Part shown: positions 1 to 13,048 of the stretch, in pieces
Layout of the letters: each line of letters begins with the position of its first letter
Numbering within the stretch: position 1 is the first letter of the stretch
Source of the DNA: Variovorax dokdonensis
GTDB taxonomy: Bacteria; Pseudomonadota; Gammaproteobacteria; Burkholderiales; Burkholderiaceae_C
DNA length: 64,000 nucleotides
Assembly: GCF_030316895.1 (NCBI RefSeq)
Contig: NZ_JASZYV010000006.1
Coordinates: 124,001-188,000 of the forward strand
Direction: 5' to 3'
Program-made: the position numbers and the translations under genes
The notes under the pieces: model-generated
Told to the model about the DNA's origin: nothing
Seen by the model: the letters and a program-made list of their open reading frames with translations, nothing else
The model's database searches: none

Positions 1-127
1 TGCAAGACGCGGGCCGACTCGATTGGCCTGATCGTTGGCCGGCATCGTTGGCGGGGCAACTCTGGATTGCAGCGTCACACCCGCCCTTGGTTCTCAGCTT
101 TGGGGGCCTGGAAGGTCGGTGCCAAGA

Positions 128-1144
128 TCACTTGGCCGACGGAAAGACCTGCTTCCAGTCCTTCTTCATGCTCACGACAATCCACTTATTCGCCGGGGCC
201 TGGTCGAGCGCCTTGTCCAGCTTGCCCATCGACGACTGGCGGTCGTAGGCGAATTCGCGCTGCGCATCGTCGTGATGCACGATCAGCCCGAGACGCCGTC
301 CCGGCCCGTCGGTCGTGTACTTCAGCATGTGCATGTCGCCATCGGAATTGCCGAACGCCAGGATGGGACGCTGCCCGATGTGCAGGTTGATGCCCACCGG
401 CTTGCCTGGGCCGTCATCCAGGAAGAACAAGCTGGGCTCGCGCATCAGTTTGCCGGTGGCCACGTCGTACTTGATGGTCTGGCTGGAGCCCACCACCTGT
501 TCGGGAGGAATGCCGTAGACCTCTTCCGCCCACGGACGCATGGCTTCCATGGTGCCGCCCGAAACGATGAAGGTCTTGAAGCCGTTGGCGCGCAGGTACT
601 TCAGCAGTTCGAGCTGCGGCTGGTAGACCAGTTCGGTGTAGGGGCGCTTGAGCGTCGGGTGGCGCGCAGTGGCAAACCACTGGCGGATGGCCTTGTCATA
701 GTCATCGACCGACATGCCGCTGTTGGCCTGGAAGAGCAAGCCAAGCAGGGCCTTTTCGCCGCCAGCCATCGCCGTCTTCATGTCATCGGCCATGAGCGCC
801 TTGTAGGTGGGGTTGTTGACCCACTCGGGCCTTGGCTTGGCCGCCTTGAGCTGGGCGATCATCAGGGCGAACTGCGTGTAGATCGGCTGCTCCACCCACA
901 ACGTGCCGTCGTTGTCGAACGTGGCAATGCGCTGCGACGGCGCAACGTAGTTCGGAGAGCCTTCCTTGGTCACGTCGCGCACGAAGTCGACGATGGCCTG
1001 CTTGGACGCTCCGTCATTCCACGACGGCAGCGGGTCCGTGCCCATGTTGCCGCCGGTCGCGCAGCCGGCCAAAGTGGCGGCGACCACGCCTGCCGCCAGC
1101 CATCCGCCGACGCGAGCCCAGAGGGATTGTCTTGAAGCGCTCAT
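128..1144 (-). CDS. HAD-superfamily phosphatase-like lipoprotein
   Basis: A 338-residue haloacid-dehalogenase-fold protein. The N-terminus is a signal peptide ending in a lipobox (LAGC, Cys28), so it is probably anchored in an envelope membrane facing the periplasm. HAD motif I is FDNDGTLW (residues 76-83, Asp77 nucleophile and Asp79), motif II is IVSGGT (193-198) and motif IV is GNSDGDMHM (265-273). This fits a phosphomonoesterase; the substrate cannot be told. It lies about 110 bases downstream of the amino-acid permease gene on the same strand, so it may be co-transcribed, but nothing links the functions. The first 127 bases of the window, beyond its stop, hold nothing recognisable. Confidence 0.85.
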   Translation of the reverse strand: MSASRQSLWARVGGWLAAGVVAATLAGCATGGNMGTDPLPSWNDGASKQAIVDFVRDVTKEGSPNYVAPSQRIATFDNDGTLWVEQPIYTQFALMIAQLKAAKPRPEWVNNPTYKALMADDMKTAMAGGEKALLGLLFQANSGMSVDDYDKAIRQWFATARHPTLKRPYTELVYQPQLELLKYLRANGFKTFIVSGGTMEAMRPWAEEVYGIPPEQVVGSSQTIKYDVATGKLMREPSLFFLDDGPGKPVGINLHIGQRPILAFGNSDGDMHMLKYTTDGPGRRLGLIVHHDDAQREFAYDRQSSMGKLDKALDQAPANKWIVVSMKKDWKQVFPSAK

Positions 1145-1257
1145 TCAACTCTCCTTTTTTGCTCGTCGTTTGCCGAGAGCGTTCTGATTTTGACCCGGGC
1201 GAGCCTAACCGATACGCAAGTTGGGTCGCAAGGAAAGCCGACCTTGCCCAAGGCCAC

Positions 1258-2310
1258 TCATGAGTTGTGGCTGCTCGCCAACCTGCCCTCGAGCCAGACG
1301 CTGTAGCGCGACAGTCCGAAGCACACGACCCAATAGACCATGGCCAGGAAGAGATAGCCTTCCAGATAGAACGGTCGCCACACCGGATCGCCGCCCAGCG
1401 CCAGTCCCAATGCACCGGTCAACTCGAACAGGCCGACGATGGTGACCAGCGAGGTGTCCTTGAGCGTGCCGATCACGATGTTCATCAAGGCCGGCACCAC
1501 GTTGCGCAATGCCTGCGGCAAAACGATGTGGCGTTGCACCTGCCAGCGCCGCATGCCAACGGCCATGGCCGCGTCGACCTGCCCATGCGGCACCGACTGC
1601 AATCCGCCGCGCACGATCTCCGCCAGGTAGGCCGCGACGAAAAAGACCAGGCCCAGCAGCACGCGGATCAGCACATCGGGCTTCCAGCCGGCCGGCCACA
1701 GAAGCGGCAGCATGAACGAGGCCATGAAGAGCACCGAGATCAGCGGCACACCGCGCACCAGTTCGATGTAGGTGCTGCACAGGGCGCGCACCGCGGGCCA
1801 GCGTGAGCGGCGCCCCAAGGCCAGTGCGATCGACATCGGAAAAGCCAGCGCCAGGCTGACCACGGCCAGCGAAATCGTCAAGGGCAGACCGCCCCACTGC
1901 GTCGTGGGCACGAGCGACAGACCGAAGACTCCACCCCGCATCAGCATCACGAACAGCGCCAGGACCAGGACCCAGGCCGCCAACAGCCAGGCGCGCCAGA
2001 AGCGCGGCAAGGCGCTGAGCATCGTCAGCGCAGACAGCAGGGTCACGGCCAGCGCCGGGCGCCATTGCTCATCGAACGGATAGCGGCCGAACAGGATGGG
2101 CCGCCACTTCTCGGCGATCACGCCCCAGCAGGCGCCCTCGGTGTTGGCGCGGCAGGCCTGTGCATCCGCGCGGAACACGGCATGCAGCACACCCCAGTCG
2201 AACGCATGCCAGAGCACCCAGCCCAGCAATGCCACCAGCATCGCGGTGGCCACGGCCCGCGTCGGCGTGCCCCACAACTCGCGCTGCCACGAAGCGGAGG
2301 CGCTGTTCAT
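1258..2310 (-). CDS. aapM: Polar amino-acid ABC transporter permease (AapM-like)
   Basis: A 350-residue inner-membrane permease of the His/Glu/Gln/Arg family. The cytoplasmic EAA loop that docks the ATPase is visible in the C-terminal third (EIVRGGLQSV...DAAMAVGM...LPQALR). The frame stays open upstream to 2955, but the start at 2310 is chosen because it overlaps the aapQ stop as ATGA and begins with a plausible N-terminus. It is the last transporter gene of the aapJ-aapQ-aapM operon. The ATP-binding subunit aapP, which normally follows, is absent: the 113 bases to the next gene are non-coding. General L-amino-acid specificity is inferred from the AapJQM arrangement. Confidence 0.88.
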   Translation of the reverse strand: MNSASASWQRELWGTPTRAVATAMLVALLGWVLWHAFDWGVLHAVFRADAQACRANTEGACWGVIAEKWRPILFGRYPFDEQWRPALAVTLLSALTMLSALPRFWRAWLLAAWVLVLALFVMLMRGGVFGLSLVPTTQWGGLPLTISLAVVSLALAFPMSIALALGRRSRWPAVRALCSTYIELVRGVPLISVLFMASFMLPLLWPAGWKPDVLIRVLLGLVFFVAAYLAEIVRGGLQSVPHGQVDAAMAVGMRRWQVQRHIVLPQALRNVVPALMNIVIGTLKDTSLVTIVGLFELTGALGLALGGDPVWRPFYLEGYLFLAMVYWVVCFGLSRYSVWLEGRLASSHNS

Positions 2311-3308
2311 TGCCAGCCCCGCAACGCGACGCGGGCGTTGTAGCGATTCATGCCCAGCGCGATCAGCAGCGACAGCAGCAGATAGACGGCCATCACCACC
2401 GCAATGCATTCGAAGGCCCGGCCCGTGGTGCTCAAGGACGTGTTGGCGATGGACACCAGTTCGGGGTAGCCCACCGCCACCGCCAGCGACGAATTCTTGG
2501 TCAGGCTCAGCAGCTGATTGGTCAGCGCCGGCACGATCACGCGCAATGCCTGCGGCAAGACCACCAGGCGCAAGGTCTGCGCGGGCGACAGTCCCACCGC
2601 CTGCCCTGCCAGCGTCTGCCCGCGATCGACCGACTGGATGCCGGCACGCACGATCTCCGCGACGAATGCCGCCGTGTAGAGGCCAAGCCCCAAGACGATC
2701 GTCAAGTATTCGGGGCTGAGCGCGGCGCCGCCGGTCACGCCGAAATTGCCCATCTCCGGCCATTCGATGTGCCAGCCCTGCCCGGCCTCGTGCACCGGCC
2801 AGGGCATCGACAGCCCACCCTTGCTGAGCCACACGCCCGGCAACCACTCGCGCGCCTCGCTCGTATCGGGCAACAGGTGCGTCATGGCGAAATAGAGCAT
2901 CAGCAGTTGCACCAGCAGCGGCACGTTGCGCAGTGCCTCCACATACGCCGTGCACAGGCCGCGCACCAGGACATGCGAGGCCAGCCGCCCGACGCCCAGC
3001 AGCGTACCGAGCACCACAGCCAGTACGGCCGCCGGCACGGATGCGCGGATCGTGTTGATGATGCCCGCGAGAAACGCACGCCAGAAGGGTTGGCTCGCAT
3101 CGAAGTCCAGCCAGCCCTCGCTGATGCTGAAGCCGGCCGGCGCCAACAGGAAGTCGAACCCCGACTGCACGCCGCGAGAGCGCAGCACGCCCATCGCATG
3201 GCCGAGCAGCCAGGCCACGCCCAGCCCGATCAGGACCACCAGGGCAAGCTGGACGATGCGGCCGAGCCAGCGCCCGTTTGCGCCATCGCCGGCGGGCCGC
3301 TCGCTCAT
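2307..3308 (-). CDS. aapQ: Polar amino-acid ABC transporter permease (AapQ-like)
   Basis: A 333-residue inner-membrane permease, partner of AapM in the same importer. It has a first membrane helix near residues 15-35, a long periplasmic insert characteristic of AapQ, and a C-terminal EAA loop (EIVRAGIQSVDRGQ...AVGLSPAQ...LPQALRVIVPAL). Start and stop overlap both neighbours by four bases (ATGA), so translation of aapJ, aapQ and aapM is probably coupled. Assignment to the general L-amino-acid group rests on the pairing of one long and one extended permease behind an AapJ-like binding protein. Confidence 0.88.
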   Translation of the reverse strand: MSERPAGDGANGRWLGRIVQLALVVLIGLGVAWLLGHAMGVLRSRGVQSGFDFLLAPAGFSISEGWLDFDASQPFWRAFLAGIINTIRASVPAAVLAVVLGTLLGVGRLASHVLVRGLCTAYVEALRNVPLLVQLLMLYFAMTHLLPDTSEAREWLPGVWLSKGGLSMPWPVHEAGQGWHIEWPEMGNFGVTGGAALSPEYLTIVLGLGLYTAAFVAEIVRAGIQSVDRGQTLAGQAVGLSPAQTLRLVVLPQALRVIVPALTNQLLSLTKNSSLAVAVGYPELVSIANTSLSTTGRAFECIAVVMAVYLLLSLLIALGMNRYNARVALRGWQ

Positions 3309-4333
3309 CGCACCGGCGGTGCGTACATCAGGCCGCCTTTGCTCCAGAGGTTGTTGCTGCCGCGCGGCAGTTGCAGCACCGACTTCGGGCCGACGTTGCG
3401 CTCGAACATTTCACCGTAGTTGCCCACCGCCTTGATGGCGCGCAGCGACCATTCCTTGTCCAGGCCCATCAGCTTGCCAAGATCCTCGCCGCCGCCGAGC
3501 AGCCGCTGTACCGCCGGATCCTGGCTCGACGACTTGAGCTCGTCCGCCTTGGCCTGGGTGATGCCGGCCTCTTCCGCCTCGATCAGGGCGAAGATGGTCC
3601 ACTTGGTGATGGCGAACCACTCATCGTCACCACGGCGCACCAGCGGCGCCAGCGGCTCCTTGGAGATCAGCTCGGGCAGGATCATGTAGTCCTCGGGGTT
3701 CGGCGCTTCCTTGTTGCGCAGGCCCGCCAGGGCCGACGAATCGGTGGTAAACGCCTGGCAGCGGCCCGCGAAGAAGGCCTTGTAGGCTGCCTCGAAGTTC
3801 TCAAACACCAAGGTCTTGACTTCCACCTTCTGTGCACGGAACCAGTCGGCCGCGTTCTTCTCGTTGGTGGTGCCCGACTGGGTGCAGATGGTGGCGCCCT
3901 TGAGCTGCTTGGCGCTCGTCACCTTGAGCTTCTTGGGCACCAGGAAGCCCTGGCCGTCGTAGTAAGTGATGGCGGTGAAATTGAAGCCCAGCGATGCATC
4001 GCGCGTCAGCGTCCAGGTGGTGTTGCGCGCAAGGATGTCGATCTCGCCCGACTGCAGTGCCGCGAAACGCTGCTGCGAATTGAGCGGCACGAACTCGACC
4101 TTGTTGCCATCGCCCAGCACGGCCGCAGCCACGGCGCGGCAGGTGTCGACGTCCAGGCCCGACCAGCGACCTTGGGTATCGGGTGCGGAGAAGCCTGCCA
4201 CGCCGTTGGTCACGCCGCACTTGAGGCTGCCGCGCTGCTTGACGGCATCGAGCGTCTTGCCGGCAAAGGCCGGTGCCGCTGTGAACGAAAGTGCAAGTGC
4301 AAGTGCGCCGAGGGCGGGACGGATGCAGTTCAT
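3305..4333 (-). CDS. aapJ: Amino-acid ABC transporter substrate-binding protein (AapJ-like)
   Basis: A 342-residue periplasmic binding protein (SBP_bac_3 type). A Sec signal peptide covers residues 1-24 (cleavage after AFA). The mature start reads TLDAVKQRGSLKCGV, typical of AapJ/BztA proteins, and the usual GLDVDTCRAVAAAV region follows. The open frame extends to 4861, but the start at 4333 is chosen for the signal peptide and a good GGAAGGA ribosome site just upstream. The signal-peptide region carries three tandem AAGTGC units (4289-4306, plus strand) encoding alternating Leu-Ala. First gene of aapJQM. Confidence 0.9.
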   Translation of the reverse strand: MNCIRPALGALALALSFTAAPAFAGKTLDAVKQRGSLKCGVTNGVAGFSAPDTQGRWSGLDVDTCRAVAAAVLGDGNKVEFVPLNSQQRFAALQSGEIDILARNTTWTLTRDASLGFNFTAITYYDGQGFLVPKKLKVTSAKQLKGATICTQSGTTNEKNAADWFRAQKVEVKTLVFENFEAAYKAFFAGRCQAFTTDSSALAGLRNKEAPNPEDYMILPELISKEPLAPLVRRGDDEWFAITKWTIFALIEAEEAGITQAKADELKSSSQDPAVQRLLGGGEDLGKLMGLDKEWSLRAIKAVGNYGEMFERNVGPKSVLQLPRGSNNLWSKGGLMYAPPVR

Positions 4334-4543
4334 GGAGGTCCTTCCGGTGTTCGAAATCAGCCGGCAGTGTAGTGGCGCCCAGCGCGGCCTGCGCGAGCGT
4401 TCGACGCGCGCCCTGCAAGCAGTGCATGGCATGCAGATGCCCCAGTAGTTCGAAGGGGGGACCTTGCGTCGCCCGCTGCTTTGAACACAATGGCGCCTTT
4501 CGCGTTCGTTCCAACAATACAGATAGAAAGCAAGGCAACTGCA

Positions 4544-4948
4544 ATGATTCGTTCCGATGACACCGGCAAGCTCGTGCTGCGCGTCGCACTGGGTGTGCTG
4601 ATCCTCCTGCATGGCATCGCCAAGATCGGCGGAGGTGTCGGCGGCATCGCCGGCATGCTGTCGAACCATGGCCTGCCCGGCGCGCTGGCTTACCTGGTCT
4701 ACGTGGGCGAGGTGCTCGCACCGGTGCTGCTCATCGTCGGCATCTACACCCGCCCTGCGGCCTGGATCGTGGTGATCAACATGCTCGTGGCGATCTGGCT
4801 GGTCCACATGAAGGAACTGACCGCCCTCGGCAAGAACGGCGGCTGGGCGCTGGAACTGCAAGGCATGTTCCTGTTCGCCGCCGTCGCCGTGGCCCTGATG
4901 GGTGCCGGCCGCTTCAGCGTGGGCGGCACTGGCGGGCGCTACAACTGA
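4544..4948 (+). CDS. DoxX family membrane protein
   Basis: A 134-residue protein with four predicted membrane helices and the DoxX opening pattern (GKLVLRVALGVLILLHGIAK). The frame is open from 4481, but the start at 4544 fits the family N-terminus and follows an AAAGCAAGG site. DoxX relatives occur in respiratory and oxidative-stress complexes, but the precise role of this small class is unknown. It is divergent from aapJ and convergent with def. Confidence 0.85.
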   Translation: MIRSDDTGKLVLRVALGVLILLHGIAKIGGGVGGIAGMLSNHGLPGALAYLVYVGEVLAPVLLIVGIYTRPAAWIVVINMLVAIWLVHMKELTALGKNGGWALELQGMFLFAAVAVALMGAGRFSVGGTGGRYN

Positions 4949-4993
4949 AGCAAGCCGAACGGCGCGGCGGCAGGGCCGCGCCGGGCCCGCATC

Positions 4994-5533
4994 TCAATCG
5001 TCGTCGCCGGCATCGAGGCCGGGAAACAGCACGTCGGTAAACCCGAAGCGCGTGAAGTCGCGCACGCGCATGGGGTAGAGCTTGCCCAGCAAATGGTCGA
5101 CCTCATGCTGCACCACGCGCGCATGGAAGCCGCTGGCAGTGCGGTCGATGGGATCGCCGTATGGGTCGAAGCCGGTGTAGCGGATGTTCGCAAAGCGCGG
5201 CACCACGCCGCGCAGGCCGGGCACCGACAGGCAGCCTTCCCAGCCCTCTTCCTCTTCATCGCCAAGTGGCGTGATGACCGGATTGAGCAAAACCGTGCGC
5301 GGCACGATGGGCGCACCCGGATAGCGGGGATTGGGGGCGTCAGTGCCGAAGGTCACCAGTTGCCGGTCGACGCCGATCTGCGGAGCCGCAAGGCCGGCGC
5401 CGTTGACGGCGGCCATGGTCTCGAACATGTCACGCACCAGCAGGTGCAGTTCGTCGGTGTCGAATTCGGCGACGGGCTGCGCAATGCGCAGCAGCCGGGC
5501 GTCGCCCATCTTGAGAATTTCGCGAATGGCCAT
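4994..5533 (-). CDS. def: Peptide deformylase
   Basis: A 179-residue enzyme removing the formyl group from the initiator methionine of new proteins. All three metal-site motifs are present: GAGLAAPQ (45-52), EGCLS (99-103, Cys101) and HEVDH (143-147, His143, Glu144, His147). The frame runs upstream to 5920, but the family N-terminus MAIREIL places the start at 5533. No strong ribosome site is visible. It is not beside fmt, so this may be one of two deformylases in the genome. Confidence 0.95.
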   Translation of the reverse strand: MAIREILKMGDARLLRIAQPVAEFDTDELHLLVRDMFETMAAVNGAGLAAPQIGVDRQLVTFGTDAPNPRYPGAPIVPRTVLLNPVITPLGDEEEEGWEGCLSVPGLRGVVPRFANIRYTGFDPYGDPIDRTASGFHARVVQHEVDHLLGKLYPMRVRDFTRFGFTDVLFPGLDAGDDD

Positions 5534-5580
5534 GCGGCGATTATCGAGGCCCGATCGTGGCCGTGCGCCGGGAGTGTCCG

Positions 5581-5877
5581 TCAGTAGCGCCGGCCCCAGT
5601 AGCCGCGCCCACGGCCGTAGTAGCCACCGCCGCCGTAATAACCGCGCGGGCCGTAGTAACCCGGCCTGCCGTAGTAGTAGCCACCACCTCCGCCGTAGTA
5701 GCCGCCGACGCCGATCCCGATGCTGACAGGCGGGGCGACCACCACCGGCGCCGGCGACACCACGGCGGCGCCCGTGCCGTAGTCGTAGTAGCCGGGCACC
5801 GCCACGCAACCCGTGAGCGTGACCGCGGACGCGGCAAGCCCGCCCCGTACGGCCCATCGGCGAAGTGCTGTATTCAT
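5581..5877 (-). CDS. Small Gly/Tyr-rich lipoprotein
   Basis: A 98-residue protein with a lipoprotein signal peptide (LTGC, Cys24), a Pro/Val-rich spacer (about residues 40-52) and a C-terminal half made almost wholly of Gly, Tyr and Arg in GYYG and GRG units. A good ribosome site (AAGGAG) precedes the ATG. Such short repeats are typical of surface-exposed low-complexity lipoproteins found widely in proteobacteria. Function is unknown, and structure or adhesion roles are only guesses. Confidence 0.75.
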   Translation of the reverse strand: MNTALRRWAVRGGLAASAVTLTGCVAVPGYYDYGTGAAVVSPAPVVVAPPVSIGIGVGGYYGGGGGYYYGRPGYYGPRGYYGGGGYYGRGRGYWGRRY

Positions 5878-6020
5878 GCGTGCTCCTTGTCTGCGGCGGC
5901 CACATGCGGCCGCATCTCAAGGTGATTGGACTGCGCGGACGTGCATAGGTTGCAGCGCCAGCGTAAAGCGCTGCAATCGGAGGTAAAGCTGCGTAAAGAC
6001 GTGGCCGGGAGGACCGGGAG

Positions 6021-9201
<3,181 letters not shown>

Positions 9202-9232
9202 GTTGCTTGGGATGCTTTTCTTTTCTTGTGAA

Positions 9233-12200
9233 TCAGGCGGCTTCGACCATCGAAGCCGCCGCCTCCATGTCGACGGCCACGATGCGCGAGACGCCTTGTT
9301 CCTGCATGGTCACGCCGATCAACTGCTCGGCCATCTCCATGGCGATCTTGTTGTGGCTGATGAAAAGAAACTGGGTCTCGCGGCTCATGGCGGTCACGAG
9401 TTTGGCATAGCGCTCGGTGTTCGCATCATCCAGCGGCGCATCGACCTCGTCGAGCAGGCAGAACGGCGCCGGATTGAGCTGGAAGATGGCGAAGACCAGC
9501 GCGATGGCGGTGAGCGCCTTCTCGCCGCCCGACAGCAGATGGATGGTCTGGTTCTTCTTGCCAGGCGGCTGCGCCATTACCTGCACGCCGGAGTCGAGGA
9601 TCTCGTCGCCGGTCATCATGAGCTTGGCGTTTCCGCCGCCGAACAGCTCGGGGAACATGCGGCTGAAGTGCTCGTTGACGGTCTTGAAGGTGCCGGCCAG
9701 CAGTTCGCGCGTCTCGCCGTCGATCTTGCGGATGGCATCTTCCAGCGTGGTGATGGCTTCGTTCAGATCGGCCGACTGCGCATCGAGGAAGGTCTTGCGC
9801 TCACGTGCACTCGACAGCTCGTCCAGCGCGGCCAGGTTGACCGCGCCCAGCCCCGCTACCTCGCGGTGCAGCCGGTCGATCTCGGATTGCAGGCCCTGAA
9901 GCCGCGTCTTGTCTTCCTCGATGGAGGCGGCCACGGCGTCCAGGTCGGCCTGGGCGTCGGCCAGAAACTGGTCGTATTGCTCCAGCCCGAGCCGTGCCGC
10001 CTGCTCCTTGAGCTGGAACTCGGTGAGCCGCTGGCGCATCGGGTCGAGCTCGCGCTCGATCTTCAGCCGCCGCTCGTCACTGGCGCGCAGCTTCATGGTC
10101 AGGTCGTCGTACTGACTGCGCACGGCGCCCAGCGAGGCTTCGCGTTCCATCTTGAGCGACAGCGCATCCTGCAGACCCGCCTGCGCCGCGGCATCCGACA
10201 GGCGTTCGAGTTCGGCGCGTGCGCGCTCGTTCTCGTCGGCCAGCGCAGCGGCCTGCTGCTCGGCGGTCTGGATCGAGCGCTGCAACTCGGCACGTCGTGC
10301 TTCCAGGCTGCGCTGAGCGAACGTGGCCTCCTGCGCCTGGCGCTCCAGGCTTCGATGCTGCTCGCGGCTGGCGGTCAGCTGTCGCTGGGCTTCAATGACG
10401 CGCTCGTCGAGCTGGGCATGGCGCTCCTGGCTGTCGGCCAGCTGCAGGTCGAGTTCCTCGAAGCGTGCCTCGGCGGCAATGCGGCGCTCCTGCAGATCTT
10501 CGAGCTGCGACTCGACCTCGCCCAGGTCGGATGAAAGCTGCTCGTTGCGGGCGCGCGTCTGTTCGGCCAACTGCGTCAGGCGCAGCGTCTCGACCTGCAG
10601 TTCATGCGCCCGCGACTGGGTCTCGGCCGCTTCGCGCCGCACGCTCACCAGGCGTTGGGCAGCGTCCTGGTAGGCGGCCTCGGCACGCATCAGCGCGCTT
10701 CGCGCCTCGTCGTGGATGAGCGCCTGCGCGCGCAACTGGCGCTCGAGGTTCTCCATTTCCTGCTGGCGCGCCAGCAAGCCGGCCTGCTCGGAGTCCTGCG
10801 CGTAGAAGCTCACGCCATGGGAAGAGACGGCGTGCCCGCTCCTGACGTAGATGACGCCGCCCGGCGGCAACTGCCCGCGCTGCGCCAGTGCCTGCTCGAA
10901 GCTGTCGGCAGTGAAGCAGTCGTGCAGCCAGTCGGTGAGCAGGGCCTGCAAGCCGGCATCGTTCAGGCGCAGCAGGTCGGACAGCCGGGGCAGCGTCGCG
11001 CTGCCCTGCGGCGCCGGGGCGCTGGGTGGACTGTAGAAGGCCAGCTTGGCCGGCGGCGCATCCTTGCCTTCGGCGCCGAGGAAGCCGCGCACCATGTCCA
11101 GCCGACTGATTTCCAGCGCGCCCATCCGCTCGCGCAATGCGGCCTCGAGCGCGCTTTCCCAACCCTGCTCGATGTGGATGCGGCTCCACAGGCCCTGCAT
11201 GCTTTCAAGCCCGTGCTTGGCCAGCCACGGCGTGAGCTTGCCGTCGGTCTTCACCTTTTCCTGCAGCGCGCGCAGCGCTTCCAGCCGCGCGGCCAGCTCC
11301 GCCTGGCGGGCGCCTTCGGTGTTCACCTCGTTCTGGCGGGCTCGGCGATCTTCGTCCAGCTGCGGAACCGATTCCTGAAGGTCGTGCAGGCGGGCATCCG
11401 CTTCGCTGGCCTGTTCTTGCGCCTCGGTCAGCTGCTCCTGCATCTGCGCGAGTTTTTCTTCATCGGGCGCTGCCAGCGCGCGTTGATCCGTCTGCAGCTT
11501 TTCGGCGCGGGCTTGCAGCTGGCGCGTCTGCTCATCGATGTTGCGCTGGTCGGCAGCCAGCACCTGAATCTGTTGCTGCACCTGAGAGACGGCGCTGCGC
11601 TGCGAATTGGCTTCGTCCTGCGCACGCTGCAGGGCTTCTTCCAGCTCGGGCATGCGCGCGTCGTGATCCTCGAGCTGTGCGGCCAGCAGGACAGCCTGCT
11701 CCTCGGCATCCACCCCCTGCCCGGCCAGCGTCTCGATCTCGGCCTGCGCCTCTTCCTGTCGGGTGCCCCACTGGGCGACCTGTTCGCGCAGTTGCACCAG
11801 GCGCTGCTCCACGCGCTGGCGGCTTTCGACCACGTAGCGGATCTCGCCTTCGAGCCGACCGACCTCGGCCGTCGCCTCGTACAACTTGCCCTGCGCTTGG
11901 TTGACCTGGTCTCCGGCCGCGTAGTGCGCCTGGCGCACGGTTTCGAGTTCGGCCTCCACATGGCGAAGCTCGGCCATGCGCTCTTCGAGCTCGTTGACCG
12001 CCTTGGACGAATCGTTCTTGATGCGCTGCTGGTCGGCCTCGGCCTCCGCCCGCTTGAGGAACCACAGCTGATGCTGCTTGCGCGTGGCATCGGCCTGCAG
12101 CTTGTTGTAGCGCGCGGCCACCTCGGCCTGCTTCTCGAGCTTTTCCAGGTTGGCGTTCAGCTCGCGAAGGATGTCTTCGACCCGCGTGAGGTTCTCGCGG

Positions 12201-12760
12201 GTGTCGGACAGGCGGTTCTCGGTCTCGCGCCGACGCTCCTTGTACTTGGAGACGCCCGCAGCCTCTTCCAGGAAAAGGCGCAGTTCCTCGGGCTTGGACT
12301 CGATGATCCGGCTGATGGTGCCCTGGCCGATGATGGCGTAGGCGCGAGGCCCCAGGCCGGTTCCCAGGAACACGTCCTGCACGTCGCGACGGCGAACCGG
12401 CTGGTTGTTGATGTAGTAGCTGCTGTTGCCGTCGCGCGTGAGCACGCGCTTGACCGCAATCTCCGCGAACTGGCTCCATTGGCCGCCGGCACGGTGGTCG
12501 GCGTTGTCGAACACCAGTTCCACGCTGGAGCGACTGGCCTGCTTGCGCGTCGTGGTGCCGTTGAAGATCACGTCCTGCATGGACTCGCCGCGCAGCTCCG
12601 ACGCCCGCGATTCACCGAGCACCCAACGCACCGCATCCATGATGTTGGACTTGCCGCAGCCGTTGGGGCCGACCACGCCGACGAGCTGGCCGGGCAGCAG
12701 GAAATTGGTCGGTTCCGCGAAGGACTTGAAGCCCGAGAGCTTGATGGAGGTGAGGCGCAC
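9233..12760 (-). CDS. smc: Chromosome segregation protein SMC
   Basis: A full-length 1175-residue SMC ATPase organising and segregating the chromosome, normally with ScpA and ScpB. Walker A is GPNGCGKSN (31-39). Long coiled coils flank a hinge at about residues 510-640. The C-terminal head shows the ABC signature LLSGGEKAL and the Walker B region LLDEVDAPLDD. First gene of smc-zipA-ligA, 31 bases before zipA. The 288 bases upstream are shared with the divergent ParA-like gene and should hold both promoters. Confidence 0.97.
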   Translation of the reverse strand: MRLTSIKLSGFKSFAEPTNFLLPGQLVGVVGPNGCGKSNIMDAVRWVLGESRASELRGESMQDVIFNGTTTRKQASRSSVELVFDNADHRAGGQWSQFAEIAVKRVLTRDGNSSYYINNQPVRRRDVQDVFLGTGLGPRAYAIIGQGTISRIIESKPEELRLFLEEAAGVSKYKERRRETENRLSDTRENLTRVEDILRELNANLEKLEKQAEVAARYNKLQADATRKQHQLWFLKRAEAEADQQRIKNDSSKAVNELEERMAELRHVEAELETVRQAHYAAGDQVNQAQGKLYEATAEVGRLEGEIRYVVESRQRVEQRLVQLREQVAQWGTRQEEAQAEIETLAGQGVDAEEQAVLLAAQLEDHDARMPELEEALQRAQDEANSQRSAVSQVQQQIQVLAADQRNIDEQTRQLQARAEKLQTDQRALAAPDEEKLAQMQEQLTEAQEQASEADARLHDLQESVPQLDEDRRARQNEVNTEGARQAELAARLEALRALQEKVKTDGKLTPWLAKHGLESMQGLWSRIHIEQGWESALEAALRERMGALEISRLDMVRGFLGAEGKDAPPAKLAFYSPPSAPAPQGSATLPRLSDLLRLNDAGLQALLTDWLHDCFTADSFEQALAQRGQLPPGGVIYVRSGHAVSSHGVSFYAQDSEQAGLLARQQEMENLERQLRAQALIHDEARSALMRAEAAYQDAAQRLVSVRREAAETQSRAHELQVETLRLTQLAEQTRARNEQLSSDLGEVESQLEDLQERRIAAEARFEELDLQLADSQERHAQLDERVIEAQRQLTASREQHRSLERQAQEATFAQRSLEARRAELQRSIQTAEQQAAALADENERARAELERLSDAAAQAGLQDALSLKMEREASLGAVRSQYDDLTMKLRASDERRLKIERELDPMRQRLTEFQLKEQAARLGLEQYDQFLADAQADLDAVAASIEEDKTRLQGLQSEIDRLHREVAGLGAVNLAALDELSSARERKTFLDAQSADLNEAITTLEDAIRKIDGETRELLAGTFKTVNEHFSRMFPELFGGGNAKLMMTGDEILDSGVQVMAQPPGKKNQTIHLLSGGEKALTAIALVFAIFQLNPAPFCLLDEVDAPLDDANTERYAKLVTAMSRETQFLFISHNKIAMEMAEQLIGVTMQEQGVSRIVAVDMEAAASMVEAA

Positions 12761-13048
12761 GCGTCTTGCCTTGCCGGGCCGGCTCCGCCACTACAGCAGA
12801 AATCCGATCCAAGCTGTTGATTTGTATGGAAATTTAACGCAGCGACGAATCTGCGTACTGAAGCAACGATGATACCCGTGCGAAGACAGAAGTTGACGGT
12901 CTGGCAATCCCCGATGGCCATCGCCGCGCGGGGCTGCCCGGCACGCAAATCGCATGCGTCCTGGCGATCGACCGGACGGACGGCATCCACCGACCCCTAG
13001 AATGTCCGGCGATTCGACGGTCCAACCAAGCGAAGGCATAGCCAACAC

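Noticed and set aside
4289-4306. Three AAGTGC tandem units as a phase-variable switch of aapJ
   Set aside because: They encode ordinary alternating Leu-Ala in a signal peptide, and hexamer changes would stay in frame, so no switch is expected.
10604-12820. Long plus-strand open frame opposite smc
   Set aside because: Shadow of the smc coding frame; no family resemblance, and smc is complete and unmistakable.
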